Position numbers and translations under genes: made by a program. From contig NC_084931.1 of assembly GCF_958298935.1 (NCBI RefSeq), forward strand, positions 21,851,334-21,915,333: DNA of 64,000 bases, given 5' to 3'. Shown piece by piece: positions 12,236 to 22,833 of the stretch. Position 1 is the first letter of the stretch. Every line of letters begins with the position of its first letter. Under the pieces are notes generated by a model, which worked only from the letters and a program-made list of their open reading frames with translations, ran no database searches and was not told the DNA's origin. The stretch comes from Phragmites australis (taxonomy: Eukaryota; Streptophyta; Magnoliopsida; Poales; Poaceae).

Positions 12236-12673
12236 GTGCTCGGGAGAGAGTACTCGGGGCTGCACGTGGCAGCCCCCGAGGACTCGGTGCCCCGAAGGTC
12301 CCACCGAAGTGCTCGGGAGAGAGTGCTCGGGGCTGCACGTGGCAGCCCCCGAGGACTCGGTGCCCCGAAGGTCCCACCAAAGTGCTCGGGAGAGAGTGCT
12401 CGGGGCTGCACGTGGCAGCCCCCGAGGACTCGGTGCCCCGAAGGTCCCACCGAAGTGCTCGGGAGAGAGTGCTCGGGGCTGCACGTGGCAGCCCCCGAGG
12501 ACTCGGTGCCCCGAAGGTCCCACCGAAGTGCTCGGGAGAGAGTGCTCGGGGCTGCACGTGGCAGCCCCCGAGGACTCGGTTCCCCGAAGGTCTCACTCAA
12601 GTACTCGGGGGAGAGTGCTCGGGGCTGCACGTGGCAGCCCCCGAGGACTCGGTTCCCCGAAGGTTCGCGCAAG
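12236..12673 (+). repeat. Six 73-bp tandem repeats, each with a palindromic G-box/ABRE
   Basis: Units start at 12236, 12309, 12382, 12455, 12528 and 12601. The first five are nearly identical; the last carries a few changes. Each unit holds an inverted repeat with arms CTCGGGGCTGC and GCAGCCCCCGAG around ACGTG, so the centre reads CACGTGGC, which is a G-box and also the core of an ABA-response element. CACGTG positions are 12263, 12336, 12409, 12482, 12555 and 12628. The array lies about 0.5-0.9 kb upstream of the LTR TATA box, where LTR enhancers usually are. Open frames of up to 288 codons run through it in several frames because 73 leaves remainder 1 on division by three; they are artefacts. 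Confidence 0.93.
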
Positions 12674-13159
12674 ATCATTCGACGACCCGAAGGGTCCCGT
12701 CGTCAGGGTGTCATCCAGTCAAAGGCCCAATGCCGCATTTAATAGGCACGCGCGGCCTGACATCCTGACATCCTGACATTCTCAGCTGCCCACGCCCCAG
12801 TGTCAGACCCTGCCATGCACTGGCAGGAGGGGGGGCGTGGGTCCATTAAATGCACGGGTCCCGTCCCGTTTCATCCGGGTGCCTCGGGATAACGTTGCCA
12901 AGATCAAAGTGCTCCGTCTGCCACCCTGCCATGGCGGAAGAACAAGACAGGATGGGCGCCCCGGACACATCTGAGGCTGCCCGATGGGCCCCCTTTATGG
13001 CACCCGAGGGCTTCCACAGTGGCGGGTGGTCGGATGCGCGCCGCATTTCTCCACCGCCCCTGTCACTTCGTCGAGATGAAATGATTACGCCTTTCTCCGT
13101 GGCACCTTGACATTCGCATCCCCTCTTTCCCATTCAGGATATGTTGAGGTCGGCGCGCC

Positions 13160-13166
13160 TATAAAA
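13160..13166 (+). promoter_or_regulatory. TATA box of the solo LTR
   Basis: TATAAAA stands in a GC-rich context (GCGCGCC before it) about 430 bp from the LTR end, as in a U3/R junction. Transcription would start near 13190. Confidence 0.65.
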
Positions 13167-13941
13167 GGAAAGGATGGAGAACATTAAAAAAGAGAGGACC
13201 CCCCGACGAACAAGACCGAAGGAACCGAAAGTGTGTGAAGAAGAGGACGCAGACGCTCGAACCAGCTCAAGCCAAGCTAGAACACGAGAGCCTCAAGCTC
13301 TTTGTAAACGGCTCTCCCCTTAGAACCAGATACATCCTTGAAGAATTCCCTTCAAGGATAAATATAGCGCTCACACAGGAGTAGGGTGTTACGCCTCTGT
13401 GCGGCCCGAACCTGTCTAAACCCCGGTGCACCCATCTTTTCCTCGCATTAGGGCAATCATCTCCCGCCATCCATCGCATTTGTTTCCGTTCCCGCTTATT
13501 TTCCAAACAAGCTTTTCCAGGATCATCCCCCCGGCCGAATCTCTAAAAAGGGGTCTCTCGGGATCCCAGCGACAGGAGTTCACCCTCCGACATCACTGAA
13601 CTATCCGGTGAGACTATCAGCCTCTGGACACAATACTACAGTGAGTGCAAACTTCTCTACACTAGACCATCCGATGAGACAAATCTTCCTGAGACTTTTA
13701 CAATTCAATCAAACTTTATCCCGACTGTGGTGGCTTCTTGATGTATTGCATCCATAAGACCTACTAACATATATTCTTGACAAATATGTTAGTCTCAATG
13801 ACTATTGTCATTAATTACCAAAATCACAATCATGATCTAATAAGATCATTTTCGCTACAATCTTCCCCTTTTTGATGATTAATGACAACACAATCAAAGC
13901 AAGTTGCAAATAATAAATGATACCAATCGTAAAAAGCACAA

Positions 13942-14155
13942 AGCCTTACCATATTATTTGGATGCATGTTCTTACCATTCAGTCCCCTTTTATTGCGGTT
14001 CATTCTTTCTCTATTGCCACTATCTCCCTTAATCGACATATGCAAGAAAGCCTTACCACATTACTTGGATACATATTCTTACCATTTAGTCCCCTTTTGT
14101 TGTGTCTCCCTTTTTCTCTATTGTCACTATATCCCTTAATCGACCCACGCAAAAA
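13942..14155. repeat. Imperfect direct duplication of about 107 bp in the copia interior
   Basis: The phrase AGCCTTACCA...TTGGAT...CTTACCATT...AGTCCCCTTTT occurs at 13942 and again at 14049, and the two copies stay similar through TCTCTATTG and CCCTTAATCGAC. Confidence 0.75.
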
Positions 14156-15489
14156 CTTCTCCTTTGTCAACCTAGGTGCCTCATGTTGTTTCTTGTATCT
14201 TCTTCTTCCTCTTTGTCATCTTTAGCATTCCTAGACATCTTGTATCTTGCTTCTTGCTTTGGTTATTAAACTTCTTGCCCTTTATCAACAATCTTAAAAA
14301 GGGCTATAAGCATATGTTAGACTCGAGGAAAAACGTTACAGCACATGTGAGAGAGCTTTATAAATCATGATCCAATAATACTAATTGAAAAGATATACCA
14401 ATTGTAAAGATAGGAGACATTGATATCAATTGAAAAAGACAATCAAGGATCATAATTCATGAAACTCACATGATATAATCTAAAGTCCCATTTTATGTAT
14501 GCATACATATAATGAGATCCACTTGTGAATACCACTTGTAGGAATGCAGTAATATATGCGCATCTAGACAATAAGTAGAGGTAGGAAGTTTAAGTCATAT
14601 AATGCATGGAGGTAGCTTAAATATAGAAATGAATTGACAATGATACAAATTGAAACCTTTAAGCATTGCATACTTCTGGGGATGTATTGATTTCTCCATA
14701 AGACTATAAAATATACATCTATCAACACATGTTAGTCTTAAAATCACAACTTATAGGATATACTCCCCCTAAAAGTGTACATATAAGTGTTGAATACTTA
14801 CGAGATATATACACTTGTTATTAATAATAATGGAAAAGGTACCCTATAGATTGGTTTATGGTACATAAAAGATACCAATTGTAAAACTAGTGCTATGAAA
14901 AAACTTTTAACAAATAAACCATGTAGATTGCTCATAAGAAAGAGAGAAACACAAACAACCTAACATATGAAAATCTACACTATGCATTGGAATAAATTGA
15001 AATATGCACACGCAAACCTAGATAAGGCAAATGAGCTACAACAATTGAAAGATTTTGCATATAGCTCCATTACCCTTTTTTACCTTTGAATAGTGATTTG
15101 GGTATATAATGATCATGATCTTCATCAAAAACATCCAATTCGATACACTTGGCTTCTTTGCTTTAACCTTCACTTCATTTTGTGAGCCAAGTCTTCAAAT
15201 ACCCATAGCCGCCTCGGGCTTCAAGTTTTCTTTAGAACCCAAATCGATTGGAGCCCATTCATATTGGTGATAAATTCCTTAGGCATCCAAATAGATTGGT
15301 TCCACACCCGGTCTTTTCTCCCAACCATATGTGTAACCACCCTGCCATTATTCTTCTTCTTGATCATATAGTGGTTGCTCTTAGTCTTGATCTTATAGTT
15401 GGGTTTGGTGTAGATGTTAGAAGTCTTGTTGGAGTGGTTCGTGATTTTCTTCTTCTCCTTGATCTCCTTCTTGATTCACTTGTATTGGA

Positions 15490-17143
15490 AGGACTTGTGA
15501 CCTTCTTGATGACATTTGAAGCATGTCACGGTGGACCCCTCTGCAAGCTTCTTCACCATGGTAGTATAGTTATCTTGAGGAGGTTAGACATGGTTCTTGC
15601 CCTTTAATCTTGTCAAGTCCTTCTTGAGCTTTTCTACTTCTTATTTGAGCCCTTCATTTTCTTGTGCAATGAGTTCATTAGATAGTTCTAAAATTAATAT
15701 TTTCAACACATATCTCATTACAAAGAGGTGAGCTAGATAAATCCATTAAATCATCACAATAAGTGCAAGCATCTTTCTTAGGATTAAAATTAAATAAAGA
15801 GATAGATTGCTCCAAAGGGGCCTTAGATTGAGATTCAATGCAGTCAAATTTTGTCTTAAGCTCTCCATGCTCCTTGTTTAGAAAATTGAATTTGCTCAAT
15901 AATTATTAATAATTAGAAACAAAGGTAGCATGAATGTCATTGAGTGTATTGAATTTTTAAGTTCTTTAGATTATTTATTAAGTGCCCTTTGTTGCTTATT
16001 GATCAAACAAAAGAGTTCATCATAGGAGGGAGAATCCTCATCGGATTCATCATCACTTACATCGCTATTCATACCTTTTGCCATAAGGTACTTGTGTGAC
16101 GACTTGCGTGATGATGACCTTAAGGAAGAGCTTCTCTTGTAGGAGTAGGTGGCGAAACTCTCATCACTTGAGCTTGAATATTCATCTTCACTCACCTATC
16201 TTCCCATGCTTGCAAATGCTTTGGCTCTTCCCCTTGTGTCCCTCTTACTCTTAGTATTCTTCTCCTTCTTAATATGATCAATAGTTTTGATAAGTCTTTC
16301 ATGGAGATTCGATGATCAATCTTTAAATTGATCTTCTTTATGTTCTTCTCCACTTGAGAGATGAGCTTGACGACTTCGGGATTCATTTCTTCATCACTTG
16401 ATGTGCTTTGCTCATCATCTTCATTGCTCTCTTTATTTTTATCTTTATCTCCATCATCTTTACTTGAGATTGACTCTTGCTCTTGCCTTCTTATCTTCGC
16501 CTTCATGTGTGGGTATGGTGCTTGCTTGCTTGTGAGAGCAAGGTTCTTGGTGTCGGATGAGGAAGAGGCTTCTAGCCCTATGTTCATGGTTATCTCATGG
16601 GTGGTGATCTTGCCGAGCACTTGACTTGAAGTCATCTTCTTAATGTCGTTGTTGTCATAGATGATGGAGATAATCAACTTGTACTTTGGAAGAAGAGCTT
16701 GAAGTATTCTTCTCACCACTTGATCATCATCAATTTGCGTCAAACTTAACTCATTGATCTCATTGATAAGAATATTCAAACGTGAGTACATGTCATTAGC
16801 ACTTTCATAGGCAAAATATTTTATGCTATTGAGCTTAGTAACAAGCACATGATATTTCTCATTACGCACATCTTTTGTGCCTTCATGTATTTCAATGATT
16901 CCAAATATAATGTGTATTGGAGAGAGAATAAACACGATTAAATACATCAATATTTAAAGATGATAAAATATTACTCTTCACCAATGCATCTAATTGTCTC
17001 TCTTTGTTGGTGATGTGAGGTTTTATCCCTTCCTCGTTGACTCTCCAAACATCTAAACCTTTAGCTTGCAAATAACAAGTCATTAGAATTTTTCAACGGG
17101 GAAAATTAGTGCCGTCGAAATGAGGAACGCTATAGGTATCCAT
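15490..17143 (-). pseudogene. Copia gag (UBN2-type) with CCHC zinc knuckle, decayed
   Basis: On the minus strand the start MDTYSVPHFDGTNFP lies 52 bp after the primer site. The next codon is TGA where a Trp (R-W-K) is normal. The body at 17083-16192 contains YHVLVTKLNSIKYFAYESANDMYSRL and the NEINELSLTQIDDDQVVRRILQALLPKY region typical of plant copia gag (UBN2 family). An acidic Ser-rich linker (SSKDDGDKDKNKESNEDDEQ) follows. A zinc knuckle lies near 15500-15545 (C-F-K-C-H-Q-E-G-H) with its last Cys replaced by Tyr. Frames shift near 16920 and near 16190, and many stops follow. Beyond it a fragment WMPKEFITNMNGLQSIW resembles the spacer after gag in SIRE elements. No pol follows. Confidence 0.85.
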
Positions 17144-17194
17144 CCTAACCCTCGACGTCACAACTCTAGGCGATTAAACATATCAAGAGGATGA

Positions 17195-17207
17195 GGCTCT
17201 GATACCA
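17195..17207 (-). other. Primer binding site, tRNA-Met
   Basis: The minus strand reads TGGTATCAGAGCC, the full 13-base match to the initiator tRNA-Met 3' end. It lies two bases after the end of the 5' LTR. Confidence 0.92.
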
Positions 17208-17209
17208 AT

Positions 17210-18977
17210 TGTGAGGAACGATGACGTCAGAAGAGGGGTGAATTAGGACACTTAGAAACTAATAGTTCCAAAAACTTCACAAGATAAATCTATCTCAATT
17301 TCTATCTAAATGTGCTCTATATTTATCTAGTGTGTCTACTCTACTGCTCAAGAGGATTGCAACCTACTCTAGCAAGGTAAATTGCAAGAAAGTAAATGCG
17401 GAAATGTAAATAAGGTAGAGAGACAAACTCGGCACAAGAAATTTTTATCTCGTGCTATCGATGGCATAAATGCCACACCTATTCCACATTAGAGCTCTAC
17501 CAAGGATATACTTCTAGTCGGCACTCGATCATAACTCTTGAGCCACCAAGCTACCAAGGCAAGACCTCAAGCCGGATGAGCCACCAAGCCACCAAGGCAA
17601 GGTCTTACCACTAACCTCTCTTCTGGTCACTTGCTGTCGTGATCACTTCAGAGCTTGATCCACCCAAGCAAGGGTCTCCTCGTCCCTATACACGTGTCTT
17701 GCCGCCGCTCCACACCAAGTCAACACTAAAGGTCAACAAGCTTGAGTAACTACGGGTCAAGTTATCGCGAGTCACCAAGGCTCCAAGGCGTCATTATATC
17801 ACATGATACAAATTAGGATCACTCTTTCATCCCTTCTTCAAGCTGCAGCACCTAGCTACAACTCACTCTATGCCTATAAGCACTAAACACTCTCTAATTT
17901 TATGCTTAATCGCCTTGAATGACCACTTTAAGCACTTTGGTGGTTTGAATGTCTTCTCAAGTGTTTATAAGATTCTCTGGACTCCAGCAGCATACCGCAC
18001 CTTCAAATGACTGAGTGAAGAGATATTTATAGCCTCAAACCTGCCAGCTAGCCGTTTTCCTAACAGCTCAAAAAAGCTGTTAACACCAGATGATTTGGTG
18101 AGAATAATAGTACTAAGATCGGATCATCCGGTGAGTATAACCTCAGAAACTAGCTGTTGGAACTCCACTCAATGTCTCTGTGAACACCGGACACTTTGGT
18201 ATACCTTCAAATCCATCACCTAACCTTCCGGTAAGTTATCTTGAGCCATCCGAGCCTTTGCATCTTCTCTGTGTAAAATGCACCGGTGCATTCATTTGAT
18301 ATTCATTCCATTCACATCGGACCATCCGCTGAGTTAAAACTTCCCTTCTTTTTTCTGAAAATGCTCTGTTGCAACTATCTCTATGATCATCGGATTATCC
18401 GGTGAGTTGATCTTCATTCTTCAACACTTGGAATTGCCTCTGCTAGAAATACTCCGGTGATTTATACCCTTCATCATCGGACTATCCGGTGTGGTCCTCA
18501 GCATTCTCCCCCTTTGTCAGAAATACTCCGGTGAGTTTAAGACACAGAGCATCAGACCATCCAATGAGTTGATCTTTAGTCTTCTGCACTTGTATTCTTC
18601 TCTGTAGGAAATACTCTGGTGTTACCCAGTGCAGATCACCGGACTATCCATGAGGTCCTCAGCCTTCTCCCCCTTTGTCAGAAATACTCCAATGAGTTCA
18701 TGTCCTATTCGTTGGACTATCCGATGAGGCTATCAGCCTCTGGACACAATGCTCCGGTGAGTGCAAACTTCTCTGCACCAGACCATCCGGTGAGACAAAT
18801 CTTCTTGTGACTTCTCTAATATCAATCAAACTTTGTCCCGGCTGGGTGGCTTCTTAATATATTATATCCATGAGACCTACTAATATATATCCTTGACAAA
18901 CATGTTAGTCTCAATGACTATGTTATCATTAATCACCAAAATCACAATCATAGCTTAATAGAGCCATTTTCACTACA
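17210..18977 (-). mobile_element. 5' LTR of the copia element
   Basis: This 1768-bp uninterrupted partner of 10593-13859 ends in CACA next to the primer site. The right target duplication GTGTG follows at 18978. It contains many degenerate short motifs of the form ATACTCCGGTGAGTT and CATCGGACTATCCGGTG. Confidence 0.92.
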
Positions 18978-19029
18978 GTGTGATTTTTTTTTACAGCGAG
19001 GCAAAAGGCATTAACATGTACACCGAGGC

Positions 19030-19795
19030 CTAGGGCCGTCAAGACGTTATTACCATGGGAGTGGGTTTTTATTTTTATGCCAAGGTTAGAGCCGTCGAGG
19101 TGTCTGTTGAGGCCTAGGGTTGTCAAGGTGTTATTGCCACGGTGGTGGGCTTATGTTTTTACACCGAGGCTAGAGCCATTGAAGTATCCGCTGAGGCCTA
19201 GGGCCATTGAGGCGATGTGTCACGCAATCGAGGCCTATATCCTACGAGGTGCAGAGCTAGTGCCACTATGATGGGCTATTTTATGGCATCGTCGTGGGCT
19301 TTTACCGAGGCTCGAGATCATCGAGTCGGTGTGTCTCGCGACCGAGGCCTATAGCCTACGAGATGAGGAGCTAGTGCCACTGTGATGGGCTTATTTATAT
19401 CATCGTCGTGGGCTTTTGCCAAGACACGGGGCCATCAAGACAGTGCATTGCGCGACCGAGGCTTATAGCCTATGAGGTATGGAGCTAGTACCACTGTGAT
19501 AGGCTTCTTTATGTTATCGTCGTGGGCTTTTGCTGAGGCACGGAGCCGTCGGGGCAATGCGTCGCGTGGCTGAGAGCTATATGACCTACGAGGTGCGGAG
19601 CTAGTGTCACTATGATAACCTTATTTATATTATCATCGTGAGTATTTACCAAGACACAGGACCGTCGAGGCAGTACGTCACGCGATCAAGACTTAGCCTA
19701 TAAGGTGCGAGACTAATACTACTGTAATAGATTTATTTATACTATTACCGTGAGCTTTTACCGAGACACAGGACTGTCAAGGCGTTGGTTGCACG
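19030..19795. repeat. Tandem array B: about 100-bp units, then about five 115-bp units
   Basis: From 19030 to about 19205 the phrase GAGGCCTAGGGC(C/T)GTCAAGG recurs about every 100 bp. From 19210 onward a 112-118 bp unit repeats, marked by CGCGACCGAGGCCTATAGCC near 19223, 19337, 19451, 19563 and 19681, and each unit includes GAGCTAGTGCCACTGTGATGGGC. Units become more diverged to the right. The sequence differs from array A, but with the copia element removed the two arrays are only about 0.35 kb apart. Confidence 0.8.
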
Positions 19796-20194
19796 GGGCC
19801 TATAGAATTTTGGGTTTATGGCATGTAACTCAAATGCAACCGGTAGCCTGGAGCAGCCATTCGAAGCTTCACATGGGTGCTCGAATAACTAGGTACTCCT
19901 TATTGATAGCTAGCAGCTAGCTAATTTAATTAGCAGGCAACAGGCAAGGTAGTGCCTGCTATATGGTGAAATGGCGCGTGCATGTTGGCGCTTGGTACCA
20001 CAGGGGTCAACATGGGCCGCACCATGCACAGCAGCTAGGAAAATTAAAAGGAAGGCCACCTCAGATTGATGTTTCCTGTTTGACTACGCAGCAAAGAGCT
20101 GAGCGTTGCATGTAAGCTTGCATGCATTAGATTGTCTTTTGGAGTTTGGGTTGGTGCACGGACACCAGTAATGGTAACACAATTCCATGCATAG

Positions 20195-20300
20195 TAATGG
20201 CGTACCTGGTGGTTTGTACGAGGAAGCTAGCTTCACTTGAGTTAGGTACTTGGTTCGACTCCTCGCAACTCTATAGTTTAGTGAAAAAATATTTTTAAGA
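20195..20300 (+). repeat. Possible tRNA-derived SINE fragment
   Basis: TGGCGTACCTGGTGG resembles a pol III A box, and 45-50 bp downstream GGTTCGACTCC matches the B-box consensus. A poly(A)-like end (GTGAAAAAATA) follows. No target duplication was found and no tRNA cloverleaf folds, so it is not a tRNA gene. The rest of 19796-20495 has no gene that I can see. Confidence 0.35.
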
Positions 20301-20495
20301 TGTAATAATTTTTAGTACTATTCAACCGTAATTATATAGTATTTTTTATAAACTAGAGGACAACTATCTTGCTTTGGGTACAAACAAGAGGTCAACTAGC
20401 TGATATGAGATAATGATGATCGGACAACATCTAATAAATATTGCAAGCCTTTTAACCATGTTTCAACTTGCATGCTTTAGACTGACTTAAGTGTA

Positions 20496-20772
20496 CTGTT
20501 ATCTCCGTTTCGTAATGTTTATCTATATCTATTATTACGTACAAACTAAGAAATATTAAAATTAAGTGAAAAAATACATAGAGATGACTATACTACCCCT
20601 AATCAATGCAAGGATAAAAGCAAATAACTCACCAATATTCGAGTAAATGTATACATACACTCAAGGGCATAGCAAGAAAATAAACTATAAAATATCTTTG
20701 TTACCACAATAAATAAACAATTTGAGATAGATATTCTTGAGACTATAAATAAATATTACAAAGTGGAGGGAG
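20496..20772. mobile_element. Stowaway-like MITE
   Basis: The ends form an inverted repeat: the left CTCCGTTTCGTAATGTTTAT pairs with the right end, whose reverse complement is CTCCACTTTGTAATATTTAT. TA dinucleotides flank the element (20494-20495 and 20773-20774), as for Tc1/mariner-derived MITEs. It is 277 bp, AT-rich and non-coding. The CTCCCTCC...GGAGGGAG end signature is common in grass genomes. Confidence 0.75.
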
Positions 20773-20774
20773 TA

Positions 20775-22310
20775 CCTTTTAAAAGAAGTGGCTAGCAGCC
20801 ATCCAGCATGAAATATTTTAACACTACCTCATGCTGCATTTCTAAATGCAAAATAACATAGCGTTCATTGTAGTCCTGGCCGCATATAGCTCATACAGTA
20901 AAAAAAAACAGTATAAATTATACACGTCGCAGTTTAGCAATGAATGCCATCGTGATGGGCGCATGGTATGCCACCAACTAGTCGCAGAGCAGGCACAGTA
21001 GCCGCACCACTATGTCATAGCAAACGTGAGGCACCATCCATAACAAAAAGCTGCTGCTATCATACGACACAATACTCAACTACCAAGTTCCGTGGGAATA
21101 AACAAATGTGCAAACTTTTCAAGTAAGAAAAAGGATGCCAAAGTACTGAGCCAGGATGTGCGAACATACGAGACGAATTAACCTCGCTAGTACTGTACGG
21201 GCTAACGTGTGGGTTGTGAAGACACCAAAGAGAATTTTGGCGAGGACAGTGAGGTCGGCTTTGTTGGAGCCAAATGTGCCTGCAGGGCCTGTCTCAGGCA
21301 CCCTCGCGCGCCTGTGCGCGCCCGCCCGAGTGGAACAGCAACGATGAGCCCTCGTGCGCCGCGGTGACCTCGCCTTGCTGTGGGCCATAGGACATGCCAA
21401 GCTAAGCGCACACGGCATGCAGGCAGTGGTGCACCAACTCGTCAAAGCATGGTGGCAGTGATGGGGGCCGCTTCGTCCGACGAGCACATCGATGGTTTGT
21501 AATGCATCGAGAATATCGAACTCGCGGAAGCCGATGACATTCCCGCGGACACAGGGCCACGCGACACTGGCCGTCCCATGTCTACCGTTCCATACGACGA
21601 GCCACGTCGGCGTGCCCATGCGTGCAAAGCCTGGTCATGGCAGCTTGGGCTGCTCAAGCATACGAGCGTGGTGGTGGTTCCAGAGGCGTTAGCGCCGCTG
21701 AGATTGCACAAGGCCTCTCCCAGTGCGAAACTGCATATCAGTTTCTTAGCTCCCTTCACATCATCAAGAAATATCTCAAGAAATAAGCTCTCCAACCTTG
21801 ATTTCTAATGCTCTCAAAATATGAGCCACGTTGTTTAATGCTATTGGTTATGATAGTAGCATGGACACTACTTTCCTCTCTAGTGCAGTTTCTTTGCGAT
21901 ATCTATCGGTTGGATTTCGTGTCCATCTAGTATCTTCAAGAAGACATCAACTCCTTCTCTCTCTTCATTGAAATCATTGTCACTTAGCTTTTATCCTACG
22001 TGGACGTGTAATTAATGCCTAAGACATCAGCCAGCGTGGAGCATTGAGAGTGACCTAAGACGGCAAGCTATGAGCCCAAGCTGACTCACCACACACTAGC
22101 TACGGCAGCCGCACATGCACGGGGTGGTGCAACGGCAGGCTCACACACGCCTGGCCGCAGCTAAGACGCAGTGGCTAGCAGTCGCCACCTGACGCGATGT
22201 AGCAGCAGGCAGCCTCCTCCGGCAAACACCCTCGTCCTCCTCTTTTTTTGGTAGGATTTTTTGCTCTCTCCCCTATGCGGCTTCTTTTGTCGATGTCCCC
22301 TATGTGCGCT
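20775..22310. other. Unexplained segment with a GC-rich block; no supported gene
   Basis: 21120-21800 is GC-rich and holds overlapping minus-strand open frames of 166 codons (21119-21619) and 117 codons (21442-21795). I recognise no domain, and the frames overlap each other, so neither is called. It could be a captured gene fragment or the interior of the surrounding LTR-like element. Confidence 0.4.
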
Positions 22311-22444
22311 CCCTGAAGGTGGCTCAAGCTTAAAGATGAACTAGGAGCCAAGAGAAGAAGAAGTCAAGAGAGTTGTGGGAATGAATCCAGAGAGAGTCCA
22401 GCCCCCCGCCAGCCCCTTGGGAGCTTATTTTATAGAGAGGAAGG

Positions 22445-22833
22445 TGTTGGATATGTGTCGAATAATTGTACGGAGTTAGTTACGTATAGGACTTGTGTTG
22501 TATTAGCGGTACATGGTGGAATCCTAGTAGGACTCTAGTAGAATCATAGTAGGACTCCTGTCTCTAGGTCTCCTCATAAATATGAGAGGAGGGCCGCTGT
22601 TTGTAACCAGGATGGCATAATGACAGGTTCGCAGGGGGTAGTGTGTCTGCTGGGAACCCCTGAAAGCGGCTGGTGTTGCTAGATTGGGGAGGAGCGCCCG
22701 CAGTCATGCCCCGGGGATGTAGGCTTCGGCTGAACCTCGTTGACAAATATCGTGCCTCTGGTGTCGTCTGTGATCGTGTGCATTATCTTGATAGATCCAT
22801 CCGTTACTTCCGCTGATGGCTGATTTCCTAACA
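22445..22833 (+). repeat. 5' LTR of the 3.2 kb element
   Basis: It is directly repeated at 25271-25636. It contains the extra 22-bp block (GACTCTAGTAGAATC...) that the 3' copy lacks. Confidence 0.9.

Larger units (their letters stand above)
12052..13592 (+). mobile_element. Solo LTR, gypsy-type, inside the copia 3' LTR
   Basis: The intact sister LTR reads straight through this point, so the insertion borders can be read directly. The insert is flanked by the 5-bp duplication TCACT (12047-12051 and 13593-13597). Its ends are TATCGG and CCGACA, an inverted repeat if the second base is a G-to-A change of the usual TG. It is 1541 bp and has no internal region, PBS or PPT, so it is the product of LTR-LTR recombination. 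A TATA box (13160-13166) fixes the transcription direction as plus. It carries a six-unit 73-bp array. The class is inferred from LTR size and style, not from coding sequence. Confidence 0.88.
10593..13859 (-). mobile_element. 3' LTR of the copia element, interrupted
   Basis: It aligns along its length with 17210-18977 except for the insertion at 12052-13592. With the insertion and one TSD copy removed it is about 1.72 kb, against 1.77 kb for the partner. Short degenerate motifs such as CACCGGA...TCCGGTGAG recur many times between 11440 and 12040 and again near 13600. Confidence 0.9.
10593..18977 (-). mobile_element. Complete copia-type LTR retrotransposon, SIRE/Maximus-like, non-autonomous
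   Basis: Two LTRs in the same orientation bound the element: 17210-18977 is the 5' LTR on the minus strand and 10593-13859 the 3' LTR. Both start TGTAG and end CACA on the minus strand. A perfect tRNA-Met primer site follows the 5' LTR, and a polypurine tract (AAAAAGGGGAAGA, minus, about 13862-13874) precedes the 3' LTR. Target duplications GTGTG flank the whole element (10588-10592 and 18978-18982). The 3.35 kb interior holds a decayed gag but no protease, integrase, RT or RNase H that I can recognise, so it depends on another element for movement. The 3' LTR is about 1.5 kb longer than the 5' LTR because a solo LTR is inserted in it. Confidence 0.93.

Noticed and set aside
12236..12673. CRISPR array
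   Set aside because: Repeats are directly adjacent with no unique spacers, and the DNA is plant nuclear.
11910..12776. Long open frames (up to 288 codons plus, 161 codons minus) resembling a repeat protein
   Set aside because: They arise from the 73-bp GC-rich tandem repeat read in several frames on both strands, inside an LTR.
20195..20300. tRNA gene
   Set aside because: Only the A- and B-box-like words are present; acceptor and anticodon stems do not pair.
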